64,000 nucleotides of DNA from Magnolia sinica (GCF_029962835.1 NC_080578.1:101535759-101599758); one strand, 5' to 3'; counted from the first letter of the stretch, positions 23,201-33,220 are shown. A program made the numbers and translations. The notes: generated by a model not told the origin, from the letters alone.

Positions 23201-25107
23201 AAGTTCCCTCCCGTTCCGCTGCTGAAAGCCTACCTAAAGGATTCAAAGACAGCTGCAACTTCTATTTTAGAAGATCGCAACAATTCTGGTCGAGCTGCGG
23301 TAGGTCTATTATCATCTGTACTGTATCAAGTGTGTTTATTATCTATTCAAATGGGTAATAATTACACTCTATGATACCAGGATGTGCTCATTTGAATTCC
23401 GGTGCATTTGGATGCTCAATCAAAATGAATCACAGCAACATTTTACAAAGAAAGAATGTTATGGGGTTAGACCACCCTATAATGAAATATTGTTCCTTAA
23501 TAACTTGAAATATGTGAAATTGCAGTGAAGGATTTGGTCATCATTATGAACGAAAAATGGTGCCTTACCAACTTTGCTTATTTTCAATTTCTTCAACTGG
23601 TTTGGAGCAAATCAAATTGATTGAGCATCCAAATGTACTCTTCATCATCATCGCTGGTAGTCATCGTAGTCCTTGTTCCATTTGTTTGGATTTATGAATC
23701 CTGTTTTGCCCAATATTCCTCCTTTCAAGCACTTCAAACATGATCAAGTTTCCTGTCATTATGCAGTCCGTCTATAGTTTTTGTAGCACATGATTGAACC
23801 ATCTCAATCGGCTCCGCATCATTTTATCTCCAATTGGGAAATGCTATACGTCGCTTTGACTGATCTCATTCTTAACTCTCCTTCCTAATCGTCTGAGACA
23901 TCTATCTCAACACCCTTATCTCTCAATGTTTATCTTCTATTCCTGCTGTACTATGCTCCATAGCGTAGCTGGTCTAATGATTCTCTTATAATCAAGGTAT
24001 GACATATTGTCCGAAACCAGTACGTACTCACAGCACACCAGTGGTGCATCTCCACTTCGTCCACCCAACTCAAATTCTTTTGGAAACATCCTTATCAATC
24101 TCTCCAAACACAGCCCTAGTGTAGCTAAACTATCAAGTTTTCGTGTTAATAGGAAATTTGAACTGGATTGAAAATTTTGAACTACACTCAATTTGTGGAG
24201 AAACGCAAATGCTTTTTGGTGGTGGTTGCTGCTGCAATTTATTGCTCACTGTTGGAGGTTCCTTGTATTTCATCTTAATGGCCAGTCCCCTTGGATGCAG
24301 GCTCTGACGAAATTGACAGATTTTTTTTAAAGGCAGTGAATATTATTAAGAAAGAGCAACTAACGCAAAAGGGAAAAAATAGAGCCTACACAAAATTAAA
24401 ATACAACCCAGACCCTTAAAGAGAAACAAACTGGCATTCATCATTTTAGGAGGAAATAAATTAATCTCAGGCATGCTTAAAGAAAGAAAGAAACAAACAA
24501 ATACCAAAAAAGTTTCTCCATGTTCTTTTTGTGGGAGGAAATTTAAAATCGATGAGAGCTCTGTTGATGTTTGTTACAGAACATAGCTGGGCGCAAGGAG
24601 CAGTCAGCTCTACGGGCCGTCATCAAGTGCATCGAGGAGTACAAGCTTGAAGCTGAGTACCCTCCGGAAAGCCTCAAGAAGCGTCTCGAACAGCTGGAGA
24701 AGGCCAAGGTTGAGAAGAAGAAGCCAGTCGCTGCCGCTGCTCCTGCAAACAAGCGCACACGAGCCAGCAGCGGGGGACCGATGCCTCCGGCCAAGGCCGG
24801 GCGCCTGACAAATGCTTATGTGTCCTCTTTCCCAGCAGGCCCCACGTTCGTCCGCTCACCCTCAAGCCATGCCCAATACCCAACAGGGGTCCCGCCATAC
24901 GGATATGATAGGCCAGCGGTGCCTGCCATGTATGGCAGCCGGAGTCCCCCGGCTGTCAGGGACCCATATGGGTACCCAACACAAGAAGTGCCCCCTCCCA
25001 CGGTTGGTGGGTCATACCCTGCCCCGACCATGAACTATGCAGCAGCGTATGGAGGCTATGGCAATGGTATGGCCACTGCTGGGTATCAACAGACATATTA
25101 CCGGTAG
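8242..25107 (+). CDS. FRL4: FRIGIDA-like protein, FRL4 type (three exons, 533 aa)
   Basis: Coding exons are 8242-9139, 23124-23299 and 24580-25107. Introns are GTACGT...TTGCAG (14.0 kb, splitting the Asp codon after ...KEKMA) and GTAGGT...TTACAG (1.28 kb, phase 0). The joined frame is 1602 nt with no internal stop and ends in TAG. The protein begins [19 protein letters not shown] and has a helical, probably coiled N-terminal region (about 10-100). A Frigida domain follows, with [50 protein letters not shown] and the exon-2 block [20 protein letters not shown]. Next comes a conserved [19 protein letters not shown] helix (about 364-383) and a basic KKK/KRTR patch (404-419), a likely nuclear localisation signal. 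The tail is Pro/Gly/Tyr-rich (420-533). Arabidopsis FRL4a/4b are of similar length (about 532 aa) and share the NKRTRAS and PMPPAKAGR words, which favours the FRL4 branch over FRL1/2 or FRL3. FRIGIDA itself scaffolds a nuclear complex activating FLC. A flowering role for this FRL4-type copy is not established. Confidence 0.93.
10488..11065 (-). pseudogene. Ty3/gypsy retrotransposon pol fragment (linker and start of reverse transcriptase)
   Basis: Reading the minus strand, the segment translates to the spacer before reverse transcriptase ([20 protein letters not shown], then a stop, then [14 protein letters not shown]). It continues into the RT start: [60 protein letters not shown] and [14 protein letters not shown]. 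These are the classic plant Ty3/gypsy RT words up to the LVMPFGL motif. The YVDD catalytic box, RNase H and integrase are missing and in-frame stops occur, so it is dead. It lies antisense within FRL4 intron 1, next to an L1 remnant in the opposite orientation. Confidence 0.88.
11140..13098 (+). pseudogene. L1-type LINE remnant (endonuclease-RT spacer and reverse transcriptase)
   Basis: Successive frames give plant L1 words in order: [20 protein letters not shown] (about 11175), [17 protein letters not shown] (about 11360), [13 protein letters not shown] (about 11440) and [10 protein letters not shown]. Then [33 protein letters not shown] (RT core), [20 protein letters not shown], the [10 protein letters not shown] catalytic box near 12390, and [12 protein letters not shown] near 12880. 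Several frameshifts and stops separate them. It ends near 13098, before the RT zinc-binding (zf-RVT) end and without a poly-A tail, and abuts unrelated LTR-like DNA. Confidence 0.85.
13100..14370. mobile_element. LTR-like retrotransposon-derived segment
   Basis: This segment begins sharply where the L1 stops and has no conserved coding frame. It contains the AGGAAGAAGAA/TTAGGGTTGG and AATTCTGCCCCTTTAGTAAC type sequence common in plant LTRs, and a later part with repeated CATGATCCAATGG-like words. The segment at 45950-47260 in the BRIZ gene has a similar overall composition (CACGTGTGTGGGGCCCAC, AGGGTTAGGGTTAGG, then GATCATGAGATCCAATGG). I could not define LTR ends, primer site or TSD. Confidence 0.35.
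14995..15365. mobile_element. Inverted-repeat element rich in GTAACGGCCGTTAC palindromes
   Basis: The ends are inverted: left GGTGTGCTGTAAAGGTTGTTAC (14995) against the complement of the right end, GGTGTTCTGTAACGGTGGCC (15365). The 371-bp interior is packed with CGTAACGG/CCGTTACG words in both directions. Related sequence occurs at 33085-33220, 48990-49250 and 56160-56345 and shares an interior AATAGGTTTTTTT-like tract in two copies. It is non-coding and MITE or foldback in form. I found no convincing target-site duplication. Confidence 0.7.
15650..16200 (+). pseudogene. Ty3/gypsy gag-protease remnant
   Basis: The frame [20 protein letters not shown] at about 15685 matches the C-terminal gag region of plant Ty3/gypsy elements. 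It is followed by a broken CCHC zinc knuckle near 15890 (CYKC in one frame, GHWSFECL in the next). Near 16090, [13 protein letters not shown] occupies the place of the protease start, but the catalytic Asp-Ser/Thr-Gly is altered. Stops and a frameshift show it is inactive. It is opposite in strand to the pol piece at 10488-11065, so the two need not be from the same insertion. Confidence 0.6.
18310..18487 (+). mobile_element. 5'-truncated TRIM-like LTR fragment
   Basis: The sequence from about 18321 (GGGTGGCTCGTGTGGAGTGG) through GGCCCACGAGGGGGTTTCAG, GGCCTGGGCTATGAGATAAA and TTTTAGAGCAAGTAGTTAAT to the terminal TGTCCTGCATCA at 18487 matches the 3' part of the long terminal repeats of the element at 38912-39515, in the opposite orientation. 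No initiator-tRNA primer site follows, so it is a solo-LTR fragment, not a complete element. Confidence 0.7.
18497..20312. repeat. Dispersed duplication within FRL4 intron 1 (18497-18800 and 20015-20312)
   Basis: The two segments share, in order, AATxGATGGTTAGGATTAT, a TTTCCTTTGCTTTGGGAAAA-like block, ATAATGACTC/AAGAGTCCTTGTGAATxGTT, the CCAGCAAGGxTTCTCC block and a TTGCxxxGAGTxGCTCA block, with many substitutions and small indels. They are direct copies about 1.5 kb apart. They may be two copies of an unnamed repeat or an old segmental duplication. Neither has a coding frame. Confidence 0.65.
21686..22600. repeat. Old tandem duplication of about 500 bp in FRL4 intron 1
   Basis: Copy one (about 21690-22190) and copy two (about 22195-22600) share GATTTCTCATCATCTATGGT at 21697 and 22202, TTTATAATCCTCTTTG, AACTAAxTACTxATTTGAAT, a GTGGGGCCCAAxAATCTG motif, GATTGCCTATGGTGT and TTGTACCCTTG-CCTTGTGTCA near the end. 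Substitutions and indels are frequent, so the event is old. Both copies are intronic and non-coding. Confidence 0.8.
23300..24579 (+). other. FRL4 intron 2 (1.28 kb)
   Basis: The donor GCG|GTAGGT and acceptor TTGTTACAG| join ...NNSGRAA to [10 protein letters not shown], the junction expected from the family. The interior has no gene. From 23640 to 23950 it carries a minus-strand segment with ATCATCATCGCTGG at one end and an ATCTATCTCAACACCCTTAT word, resembling RTE-type LINE remnants seen elsewhere in this window, though much decayed. Confidence 0.6.
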
Positions 25108-25600
25108 ATTTTATGTCTGATTCCGGCGGCAAACTCTTGGAAGCTGATAACAACTGATGATGTTTGACCCCAGCCTCTCAATTTACATTAATGGTTTGTT
25201 TATAATCTCAGTTAATCACACTAACTACTTATGGTAGCAATGTGAGTGTGTTTTTTTTTTTCCCATTTGGGGTGGTTGATCTTCCTGGTGTATTTCTAAT
25301 CCTAGTACTTGCATCATGTAGAGATTATTTACTAAAAATATATTCTGGAATGTTCTGTAACTTGGTTGTAGGTGGTAGAGAATCTGGTACTGCTTGCCAT
25401 GCACTTGCTTTCTTCTTCTTCTTCATCCCATTTACCTTCTTCTTCCTCTTCTTTCTTTTTTATTTTATTTATTTGTTTTAATTTTTTTTTTGAGGTGCTG
25501 ATGATATTTATTTGTATCCTTCTCTGCCTTTGAGAATATGAATAGCATCTTAGTTTGAGGCTGCTGATTCAATGGGCCCACCGGCAATGGCCAATGCAAT
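25108..25600 (+). other. FRL4 3' untranslated region and flank
   Basis: Sequence after the TAG stop is T-rich and non-coding, with a TTTTTTTTTTTCCC tract near 25250 and a TTCTTCTTCTTCTTC run near 25410-25430. I see no perfect AATAAA at a sensible distance; plants often use weak variants. The 3' end cannot be fixed from sequence alone. Confidence 0.4.
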
Positions 25601-26119
25601 TGAAAAAAACTGCATGTGATGGTCCTATTTGTTTCTGTTTCAGGTTCAGGATCACCCCATGGGAGATTTTTTTAAAAAATGGTGGGTCCATCTATGGGCT
25701 GCATCAGATCAACAGTACCGTGGACGCCAAATGATTGACTTCAGTTGCAGGAGTTCATGGCTGGAGTATGCTGTTCATATTCTTAGGTCGATTTGTTGCG
25801 GTTGGCAGGTTGTCCAGATGAGATGCGTGGGCGCAGCCCATTGTATTGATTATTTTTAGTCCAGGTTATTGAGATGCTGCCATTGGCATGGATTGTTTCA
25901 TGGTTCAAAATTGGATCTGCAATGGATTTTGGGCTGTTGCATCGGAGTCTGAGATAGTATCCATCCATATGCCTATCAATGCAACCCATTGTTTAAGAGA
26001 ATGTATGCTGTCTCAAGGGGAAAGTCGGAAATAAAAAATCTGAGGGGATCGGTCCTTTTTAATATAGGTGTGAAGTGATTATATACTGTATTTGTAAGGA
26101 TAGGTAATTCTCAATTAAA

Positions 26120-26290
26120 AGAGGTCTCAAGTTCAACTGCTTGGGCTATTAGTTGGTCCACCCAGTGGGTAACTTCTAACCTTTGTGTGTGCGTGCCACA
26201 AGAACTGTCCAACATGTTAGCCCTTTGATGAGGATCACCTTGTAAAAATAACCAATGTCTGCTCATTGGGTGGACCATTGTAATAAACCT
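26120..26290. mobile_element. Copy of the AGAGGTCTCAAGTCC inverted-repeat family
   Basis: The left end AAAAGAGGTCTCAAGTTCAA at 26117 matches the ends of the element at 56885-57545 and the right end at about 44430. The body shares GTCCAACATGTTAGCCCTTTGATGAGGATCACCTTG with those copies in a diverged form. The right arm is not clear, so it may be truncated. Confidence 0.5.
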
Positions 26291-26854
26291 TAGAAAATTT
26301 TAGGGGTAATACATTATTTTATTTTATTTTTAATGAAATCCAAACATCCATCCATACAACTATGCATTTATTTATCTGTTCAACCATCCATTTATTCATT
26401 TGTCCATTCATTTATTTATTTATGCATTCCCATGACTATTCATCCATTGATTTTATTTTATTTATTTATTTTTTAAATTTATGCATTCCCTATCACAGTG
26501 AGCCCCACACAGATTTGCCCATTCCTGGCTAGAGACGGACGGGTAGGATAGCCAGGGCGTAATCTCACATGTGCTCATCTAGTTGCGAGCTTTGCCGGCT
26601 CCTTCTCACCAAGGAAGAAAAGTAAGCATCGGATTGACAGATTTAACCATGGCATAATCTTATGCGAGCTTTGCGGCTTCCTTCTTGTTGAGGAAGAAAA
26701 GTAACCATCGGATTGAAAGATTTAACCATCCCATATGGCTGAAAGTAAATAGTAAAAGCCCAGCCCATCCGTGGAACTTTCGTAGGTGGGGCAGGTACAG
26801 TGGGCCGGTGCGTGTTGACACCATCATTGCCTAACTATGTAGTGTCAGGATTCC

Positions 26855-27291
26855 ATGGGGTCCACTGTGATGTATGTGTTTTATTCTTACTGTTCATCCC
26901 TTTTGCCGGCTCATTTTGGGACATGACTCAAAAATTGGAATATATCTAAAGCTCAAGTGGACCACACCACATGAAACAGTGGGGATAATGACAGCCATTG
27001 TTGATACCTTACCAAGGTTACAGTAATTTTTATTTGTAATCCAACCTATTTACGAGGTCACAGAGACCTGCATGAAGGGAAGATACAAATATAGGCTTGA
27101 TCCAAAACCCAAAACTTCTGTGCCCCCAAGAAGTTCAACTGTAAGTGTTCAATCCTCATTGTTTCATGTGGTGTGGTCCACTTAAGCTTTAGATATGCTT
27201 CAATTTTGGAATCATACCCTAAAATGAGATGGGAAAATGGATGAGCAATATGGATAAAACACATACATCATGGTGGACACTGTAGAGTAAC
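26855..27291. mobile_element. Inverted-repeat element, GGTCCACTGTGATGTATG subfamily
   Basis: The left arm GGGGTCCACTGTGATGTATG followed by TGTTTTATTC pairs with the right arm AACACATACATCATGGTGGA. The interior carries AAGTGGACCACACCACATGAAACAGTG and its near-inverse CATTGTTTCATGTGGTGTGGTCCACTT, so the element is almost a full hairpin of about 437 bp. It resembles the 3596-4032 copy more than the 58260 copy. It is non-coding. Confidence 0.75.
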
Positions 27292-27738
27292 CAGTCAATT
27301 CACCCAGGGCTTGGCACACCTACGTGAGCTAATAATATGCCGCCACGTGTTGGCATCATGCGCTAAATGATGGGTAAATTCCTACTTGCGCTCTCTATCA
27401 TTATGTTGCACACGATTTGGCGCATCAGATCAAATGGCCCGAGAGGCACCACGTGGTAGCCATGTTGTATGTTGTGTAGATTACTTCAAGAGGAGGAATT
27501 AGAGACGTGGATATGAGAGACAGCATTAATGTTAGAGTCTCATTAAAGTAAGTTTCACTCCCTCATCATCCAATATCAAAATCCCATCAAAGGACATTTT
27601 TATCTGATATTAAATGCTAGAGCTTGCCAAAAGCAACTCTCTACAAATGCCAAAGTCAAGTCTTTACAATGTAGGAGTCTAAAGACGTTGGGACTTCGTT
27701 TGACGCCTGTGAGTGTATCTCTTGTACGATAGTCGTAA

Positions 27739-27903
27739 GCGATAAGTCACGCCGATGTGAAAAGCGATAAGTCACGCCAATGTGAAAAGCGATAAGTCAC
27801 GCCAATGTGAAAGAATCAAAGAGATTTCCACAACTAATTCTTCAAATCATCTATGATGTTGGAGACTACACAAGACCATCACCTCTCATAACCCTATATA
27901 AAC
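27739..27903 (+). promoter_or_regulatory. Three 25-bp direct repeats followed by a TATA box
   Basis: GCGATAAGTCACGCC starts at 27739, 27764 and 27789, three near-identical 25-bp units each ending in ATGTGAAAA. A good TATA box, TATATAAAC, lies at 27895-27903, 82 bp after the repeats. Direct repeats with TCACG/TGAC cores just upstream of a TATA box are a design used by LTR and plant pararetrovirus-like promoters. No open frame of note follows, no primer site was seen and no LTR ends could be set, so the owner of this promoter-like block is unknown. Confidence 0.4.
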
Positions 27904-28653
27904 AAATAACACTGCATGAAGAGCTCCAAGTCTCATGTCAAACACATGCCTTACATCATTACAATCAAGCTTATCATTATTTATCTGTTCAATAAGAACA
28001 TTTATTTTTTACCTTATTTATTTAGTTTTCAGCCCCATCATTGCTCATTGCATAGGGCCCGTAGTTTAGTTCTTAGTTTTTATCAAATTATCATCCATGA
28101 CATTTCGCTAGATTGCAAGGAATATCACTTAGTTTCGAAAGAAAGGCTATGAGGCTTTTTTTGCTATGTTCTAAGTGATTTTATCAGCCATCTTGACACG
28201 AAGTTTGGTATACATAGATTGTTGAAGATTCACCCTCCATCAACTGTCTCACCGTGATGCCCGGTTTCAATTGAGAGATAAGCAAACACCACTACGAAGC
28301 TTAATCTAGATTGGGCAACGAACGAATTGTCATCCTTCAAGCTGACCGTAAGTACCGTTATTGTAAAAGATTATTAATTAAAAAACACTTTTGACTTATA
28401 CATTATTTATCTATTTTTACTATTGAACTATAATAACAAATCACATTGAATTAAAAAATCTCAAATTTGTACACTCATGTTTAGAAACAACTCATTCAAA
28501 AGATTTATCTTTTTTTTTTTTCCACAGATCACCTAAACAAAGTGCAATATCAGCAGGTAAGATAATTCTGGATCCCGGTCCAGTCTCCATCTATTCGTTT
28601 TTATAAAAGAGCACCAGTGATTCAATCAACCCCTGAGTTAGACAAACTTTAGT

Positions 28654-28775
28654 ATACTAGTACATACTACTTACGCATGCATGCTCACACATATGCATGA
28701 AATGCATGCTCACAATACTAGTACATACTACTTACGCATGCATGCTCACACATATGCATGAAATGCATGCTCACA
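28654..28775. repeat. Two-copy 61-bp tandem repeat
   Basis: ATACTAGTACATACTACTTA begins at 28654 and again at 28715, and each unit continues through CGCATGCATGCTCACACATA to ATGAAATGCATGCTCACA. The two copies are essentially identical over 61 bp, so the duplication is recent. The unit is rich in GCATGC palindromes. It lies about 400 bp upstream of the possible first exon of the next gene. Confidence 0.9.
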
Positions 28776-29179
28776 CATATGTGCATTTAATAGGGGTTCT
28801 TGCTCACACGTGTGGCCTAGGAAGAGTAACACCTTGAATATAAGTAAATTCAAATTTAACTTTCCAAACTATGGTTTCCAGTTCAGACGTGTCAGAGCCA
28901 ATGATTACACTTCATCACCTGGCTACTAGATTCGTGAATTCGACGGTCCAAAACAAAAGTTATCCAAGTGCCCACGAATCAAAGGTTAGTATTATTCAAC
29001 CAATCTGATTTTGGGACTGTGCCTTAGGGACAGATGGGTCCACAATTTAGTCACTTTCATTTGAGTTAATGCATGCCTCGTGTACCATTTCTCAGTGCCT
29101 GCGTATCAAGTGGCACACTGAGCCAGAGCATCAAATAACAGGCCCAAACTGAAAAACCTGAAAGGCATGATAGAAACAT

Positions 29180-29384
29180 AACCTTTTCCAGTAATTCCTC
29201 TTCTTTCTATCTTTCCTCCACAAAAACCCCTCTTTAAGCTGGGAGCCACGCGATCCTGACCTTCCAATTGCTGATGACCACCCCCTTCATCTCCATCATC
29301 GTCGATTCCCAAGGATTTTTGAAGAATCGCTGACTGTACAATTCCTACAACCGTTCTCTTCTTGAATTTCAATATCGTCGTTGA
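29180..29384 (+). other. Possible untranslated first exon of the BRIZ gene
   Basis: The plus strand turns pyrimidine-rich (TTCCTCTTCTTTCTATCTTTCCTCCAC) and moderately GC-rich, and ends with a donor-like GTTGAG|GTACTA at 29385. The next plausible acceptor is TCCCATTGCAG| at 34200, 56 bp before the BRIZ start codon. A 5'-UTR exon with a 4.8-kb intron would explain why an acceptor-like site directly precedes the start codon. The minus-strand open frame over 29106-29372 shows no domain and is treated as a shadow. This is inference. Confidence 0.35.
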
Positions 29385-30438
29385 GGTACTAACAGAATCA
29401 GCTCCTCTTTTAGTTTCGACTAAAAACCAAAATAGAAAATGAGTAAGGGCGTGTTTGGATGTTCAATTGAATCGGATTGCAATCTTTCAACTCCAATAAA
29501 TACTGTATGGCTTAGCCTGACTATTTTGGCTAACCCCCAAATTGCGATTATTGTCGTTTCCAAACGCGCCCCAAGGGTTTGTTTTGGTGACAACCCAACT
29601 CATGGAAAATGATTTTGGACCCGACCTGTCGATGACATGGCCAGAACGGTGACAGTGTTAGCCGTTTTCGCCATTCAATGAAGATGCTTTTGTACGGTGC
29701 GTATTTGATCGAGGTTTCCGACCCACCTAAAGAGTGTACGGAACTGATTTTTCGAGGGAGTGGAGTGTCCTGTGGCGGTCCACCTAATGGGCGGTTGGGG
29801 TCACTTGCATGTGCCAGGGCAGGTTTATATCCCTGCCGTGCCTATCTAATTTCTGTGGAAACGAGCTCCGGCCTAGTTTACGCATTATGGCATTGTGGGG
29901 AGAAGTGATTTTAAATGAAACGACGTCATCCAAACATGCCCTAAGTAAATGGAAAATAATTACATGAGTCTGACCCTATTATTAATGAGTCCTAAAAGTC
30001 AGGTGCAGGCCCGGTGCTTGTTTGTTTATGGGTCCTTTGATTTCAGGCGCAAGCCCGTCGATTAACATCATAAATTGGCTATTCTCCAGCGTGGGTTGGG
30101 CATATGTGAATTAGGTCGATAGTAAGATTTTGGAAAGGGATGCCTAGTGATGCCTTTTCATCTAAGGCATTTTTTTTTTCCCACTCAATTCTTTAACTGA
30201 GGATTGACCGCCATGTGCTCGAGTATGGGGAAATCACATCCCCCCAACATAGAAGCTTTTGCTTGGATGGCCATGGTGAACACAATTTTGACTCTTGTGA
30301 ATTTGCAGAAAAGAAACTAAGCTTTGAAGTGTATTTGCTCTGTTTGTTGGGTATGGAATCCATCTAATCATTGCTTTGAGTTACTATTGGATTGCGAGTG
30401 CACTACCAATTTGCTCTGATTTACAGTATTGCTATATA

Positions 30439-30587
30439 TATATATATATATATATATTTACACACGCACCTGACACACATCAATGCACACCAGTGGGATT
30501 TCACCACCTATGGATATGGAACCAAAGACCTAGTGTTGAAACTCCTCAAAGTCTACCACTAAGGTAAGGACTCGAACCTAAAAACCT
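30439..30587 (-). mobile_element. tRNA-derived SINE, flanked by a 13-bp duplication
   Basis: It is the same family as the copy at 55759-55904: both contain CAGTGGGATTTCACCACCTATG or its close match and TGTTGAAACTCCTxAxAGTCTACCAC. On the minus strand this gives a pol-III-like A box (GTGGTAGACT...AGG) at the head and an AT-rich tail. The flanks 30426-30438 and 30588-30600 match at 12 of 13 positions (GTATTGCTA-ATA core), as expected for target-primed insertion. The (TA)n run at 30434-30457 is the tail. Confidence 0.75.
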
Positions 30588-30689
30588 GTATTGCTACATA
30601 TTTGATACCATTGTAAGGAATCCAGAAACTTGTGTCACTATGGCTACTTCATCATTAGAAGTTACCTTGGCTATTTCTCAAAAGACTTG

Positions 30690-31690
30690 TGAAATCTATA
30701 CTTTCAAGAATCCCAATCTTTAAATTATAACCATTACGCTCAACGAAGGAAAGTACTAGTGGTTTAGGGCAGTTAGGATGTTTATTTGGGGCATTGTTTT
30801 AAATATCGACGATATCGGCCGATATATCCCACAATATAACTTGTATCTTACATGTGCGATACGAAACACACAAGTAGTGCGATATATTTCACAAATTCGA
30901 TCCGGTGAGCATTTTCAATTTTCGGTCTCTTTTTTTTTCCCCCTCTATAAATCATGTTAAATCAATGTCAAATTGTTACAAATCCATGTTTATTCGTGCT
31001 TTGCATGAAAAATCATGGATTAGGAGCTTCAATTTCGAGATTTTGAGGAGATGAGCCGAGTAGCGGAAAATTGAAAAAAAAATCAAAAATTTTCACTTTC
31101 TTGCAAATCGGTTGCAATCCTTGTGTCCAAACATAAAATCAAACATGTATATCACCTGATCTAGTGATTCTTCTTTTGCTTTTGAATGTACTGCTTATGT
31201 TTCCACACATCTTCTTACATTTATAAATTATATGAATAGACTTTGAATACACTTGCATCAATTTAGTTAGATAACGCATAAATCAGGACCCTATACAAAG
31301 AAAACCTATTATGTGCACTTATTTTTTGTAATGTTTTGATATATAAATGTGTGTTGATGTTTTTTTCAACAATCACTGAAGTTTCATTGAAAAATTCGAC
31401 TAATTTTCCCGTGTTTCCAACAACAACGATACATTACGCGATACAACCGATATATCCCATACGATAACCGATACGTATCCGTATCCCAAGGGTGTGATAC
31501 TTAACGTGATACCGATATTTTGAACACTGATTTGGGGAAGCAAAAACTTGGCTACATTGATGGATCTATGGGTAGCCCCCTGAAAGTGACCACAATCACA
31601 AGTGGCAGCCTAATAAATTCCAGGACCAATCTATCAGGTATGGGCAACCCAGAATCAATTTTATGGCTATCCTATGTGATGAAGAACCAA
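30690..31690 (+). pseudogene. Ty1/copia gag remnant, interrupted by a hAT-like element
   Basis: Left of the insertion the frame reads ITITLNEGKY, stop, WFRAVRMFIWG, and right of it GKQKLGYIDGSMGSP. These are adjacent parts of the copia-type gag N-terminal domain (compare the usual LNGxNYxxWSxxVxxxLxxxxKxGYIDGSxxxP). The continuation to a stop near 31690 is degenerate. The insertion at 30792-31529 with its 8-bp duplication lies between the halves. The frame also carries a stop and a frame change, so it was dead independently of the insertion. Confidence 0.65.
30792..31529. mobile_element. hAT-like non-autonomous element with perfect 8-bp TSD
   Basis: The element is 738 bp. Its ends CATTGTTTTAAATATCG (30792) and the complement of its right end, CAGTGTTCAAAATATCG (31529), are inverted repeats. 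The 8-bp ATTTGGGG is present on both sides (30784-30791 and 31530-31537). Eight-base duplications with CAGTG-like termini are typical of hAT transposons. Both sub-terminal regions are rich in CGATATCGGCCGATATATC and CGATACGTATCC palindromes. No transposase frame is present. It sits inside a copia gag remnant. Confidence 0.85.
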
Positions 31691-33084
31691 TGACAAGTTG
31701 GGCTGGATTAATCTCCACCATCAAGCATCTTGTTGCCTACGCCCTTTGCCACGTGAGAGTGTGTGTTCACTTCTTTACGAGTACCTATATTGGCCTCAAT
31801 TGAAAAATTCACATTGGAGGATCGTATCAAGTCCCTTGGGGAGAGGCCTATTGTGCTCAAAGTAGATTGACTTTGATCGTATGCTATCTTTGGCTAATGC
31901 TTGGACTTGAGTTTATGGAAGGATTTGATGGCCCTAATGAAGTGGGCCTTAACACAACTTCTGAGGTTACATTAGTGGCAGACATACGTGTATTGTTGGG
32001 TGTACGTATTAGGATGCATAGGAGCCTTACATGCACCAACATTGGATCCATTAGTCTTCCTAGGGCGTAATTGTGGATAGGTCTTATCAATTGGACCCTC
32101 CATCAAGTGTTTTATAGCTGGCCAGTGCTTTCAACAGTTTTTGGTTTCTCGAATGTTTTTAACTGTTATTTCACCGTAAAAGTGTTTTAATCAAACTTGA
32201 TGGATATCCAACGGTTGGATCTTTTAGTGGTCCATCTCTTGTGCTTACATGGAATTTTGGGCCAAGGATGGACACTACAATTAATGGAGGGATTTGGTCA
32301 ATTTGGGTATTTAGATGGGCATGATTGTAGACTTTTGATGATGTAGGACATATACTAAAGTCTATAAGGATGTGGAGGTGGTGCTCCACATGAGAACTCT
32401 AAACTCCTATAAGTAGATCCTATCCTTGGAGGGATAGCTAAGCAAGCTTTGGATGTCCCTCCCCCACTTGGACATCCAAGCCTAGAGGGAGTAGAGAGAA
32501 AAAGAGAGAAAAGGAGAAGGAGAGACTCCTCCGTCCTACTCTCCTTCATCATAGTGGAACCTAGATAGAATGCGGAGCGCTGGCCGGACTGCCCATATTG
32601 TTACCATGCTTGCCAGTTGTTACCATTGCCACCTATAGATATAGATGGGAGGTAGGCGAGGTAGCTTGCTTCTCTTCTCCTAGGTTACCTGCACTTGTTA
32701 GTTGCGAAGAAAAGGCAACGAGTGGTTCTTCGCTTCGTAGAGCCACTGGCTGCTGGACGATGACCGCCACCAAGGTGTTGGTTTGGCCCTCTTACCTCTA
32801 CATCATGATAGTAGAGACTTTGGGAAGGAAATTCAATGAGGCATGTGTTCCATGGCATGGACATCTCTCATCTTCTTTGACATCCATTTTTGACCCTAGT
32901 GTGATTGTGAGAAGGCTTTCAACGCATCCCTTCACTAGGGATGGATCAAGGATAAGCGTACTACTTTGAAGGATTAACATTAGGTGGCTAGATGATTAGA
33001 GGACACAATAACAGGTTTGTGCCTTCTGAAAATTTGATATACATTTAGATGAGAAGTACATACTAATAATCTAAAATTGCTTTT

Positions 33085-33220
33085 GGAAAAAGTTCTACGC
33101 AAGGTATTCCAGAACGGTAACAGCCCCGTAACTGTCTTTACAGGACTGAAATAGGTTTTTTTTTTTTTCGAGAGAGAGACCAATGGTAATGGTGGTGGCC
33201 GAGACCGCCTTTCGGGAAAA
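33085..33220. mobile_element. AACGG-palindrome element fragment
   Basis: GTATTCCAGAACGGTAACAG near 33099 matches the complement of the right end of the 48990-49250 copy (GTATTCCACAACATAACAG). GGACTGAAATAGGTTTTTTT near 33145 matches the middle of that copy. The AACGGTAACxGCCCCGTAAC wording is that of 14995-15365. Only part of the element is present. Confidence 0.55.

Noticed and set aside
24543..25153. Alternative-frame open frames over FRL4 exon 3
   Set aside because: They are shadows of the conserved +1 frame that carries the [19 protein letters not shown] and NKRTRAS words.
29106..29372. Minus-strand open frame of 88 aa
   Set aside because: No recognisable domain and no splice or start support. 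The plus strand reads better as a 5' leader.
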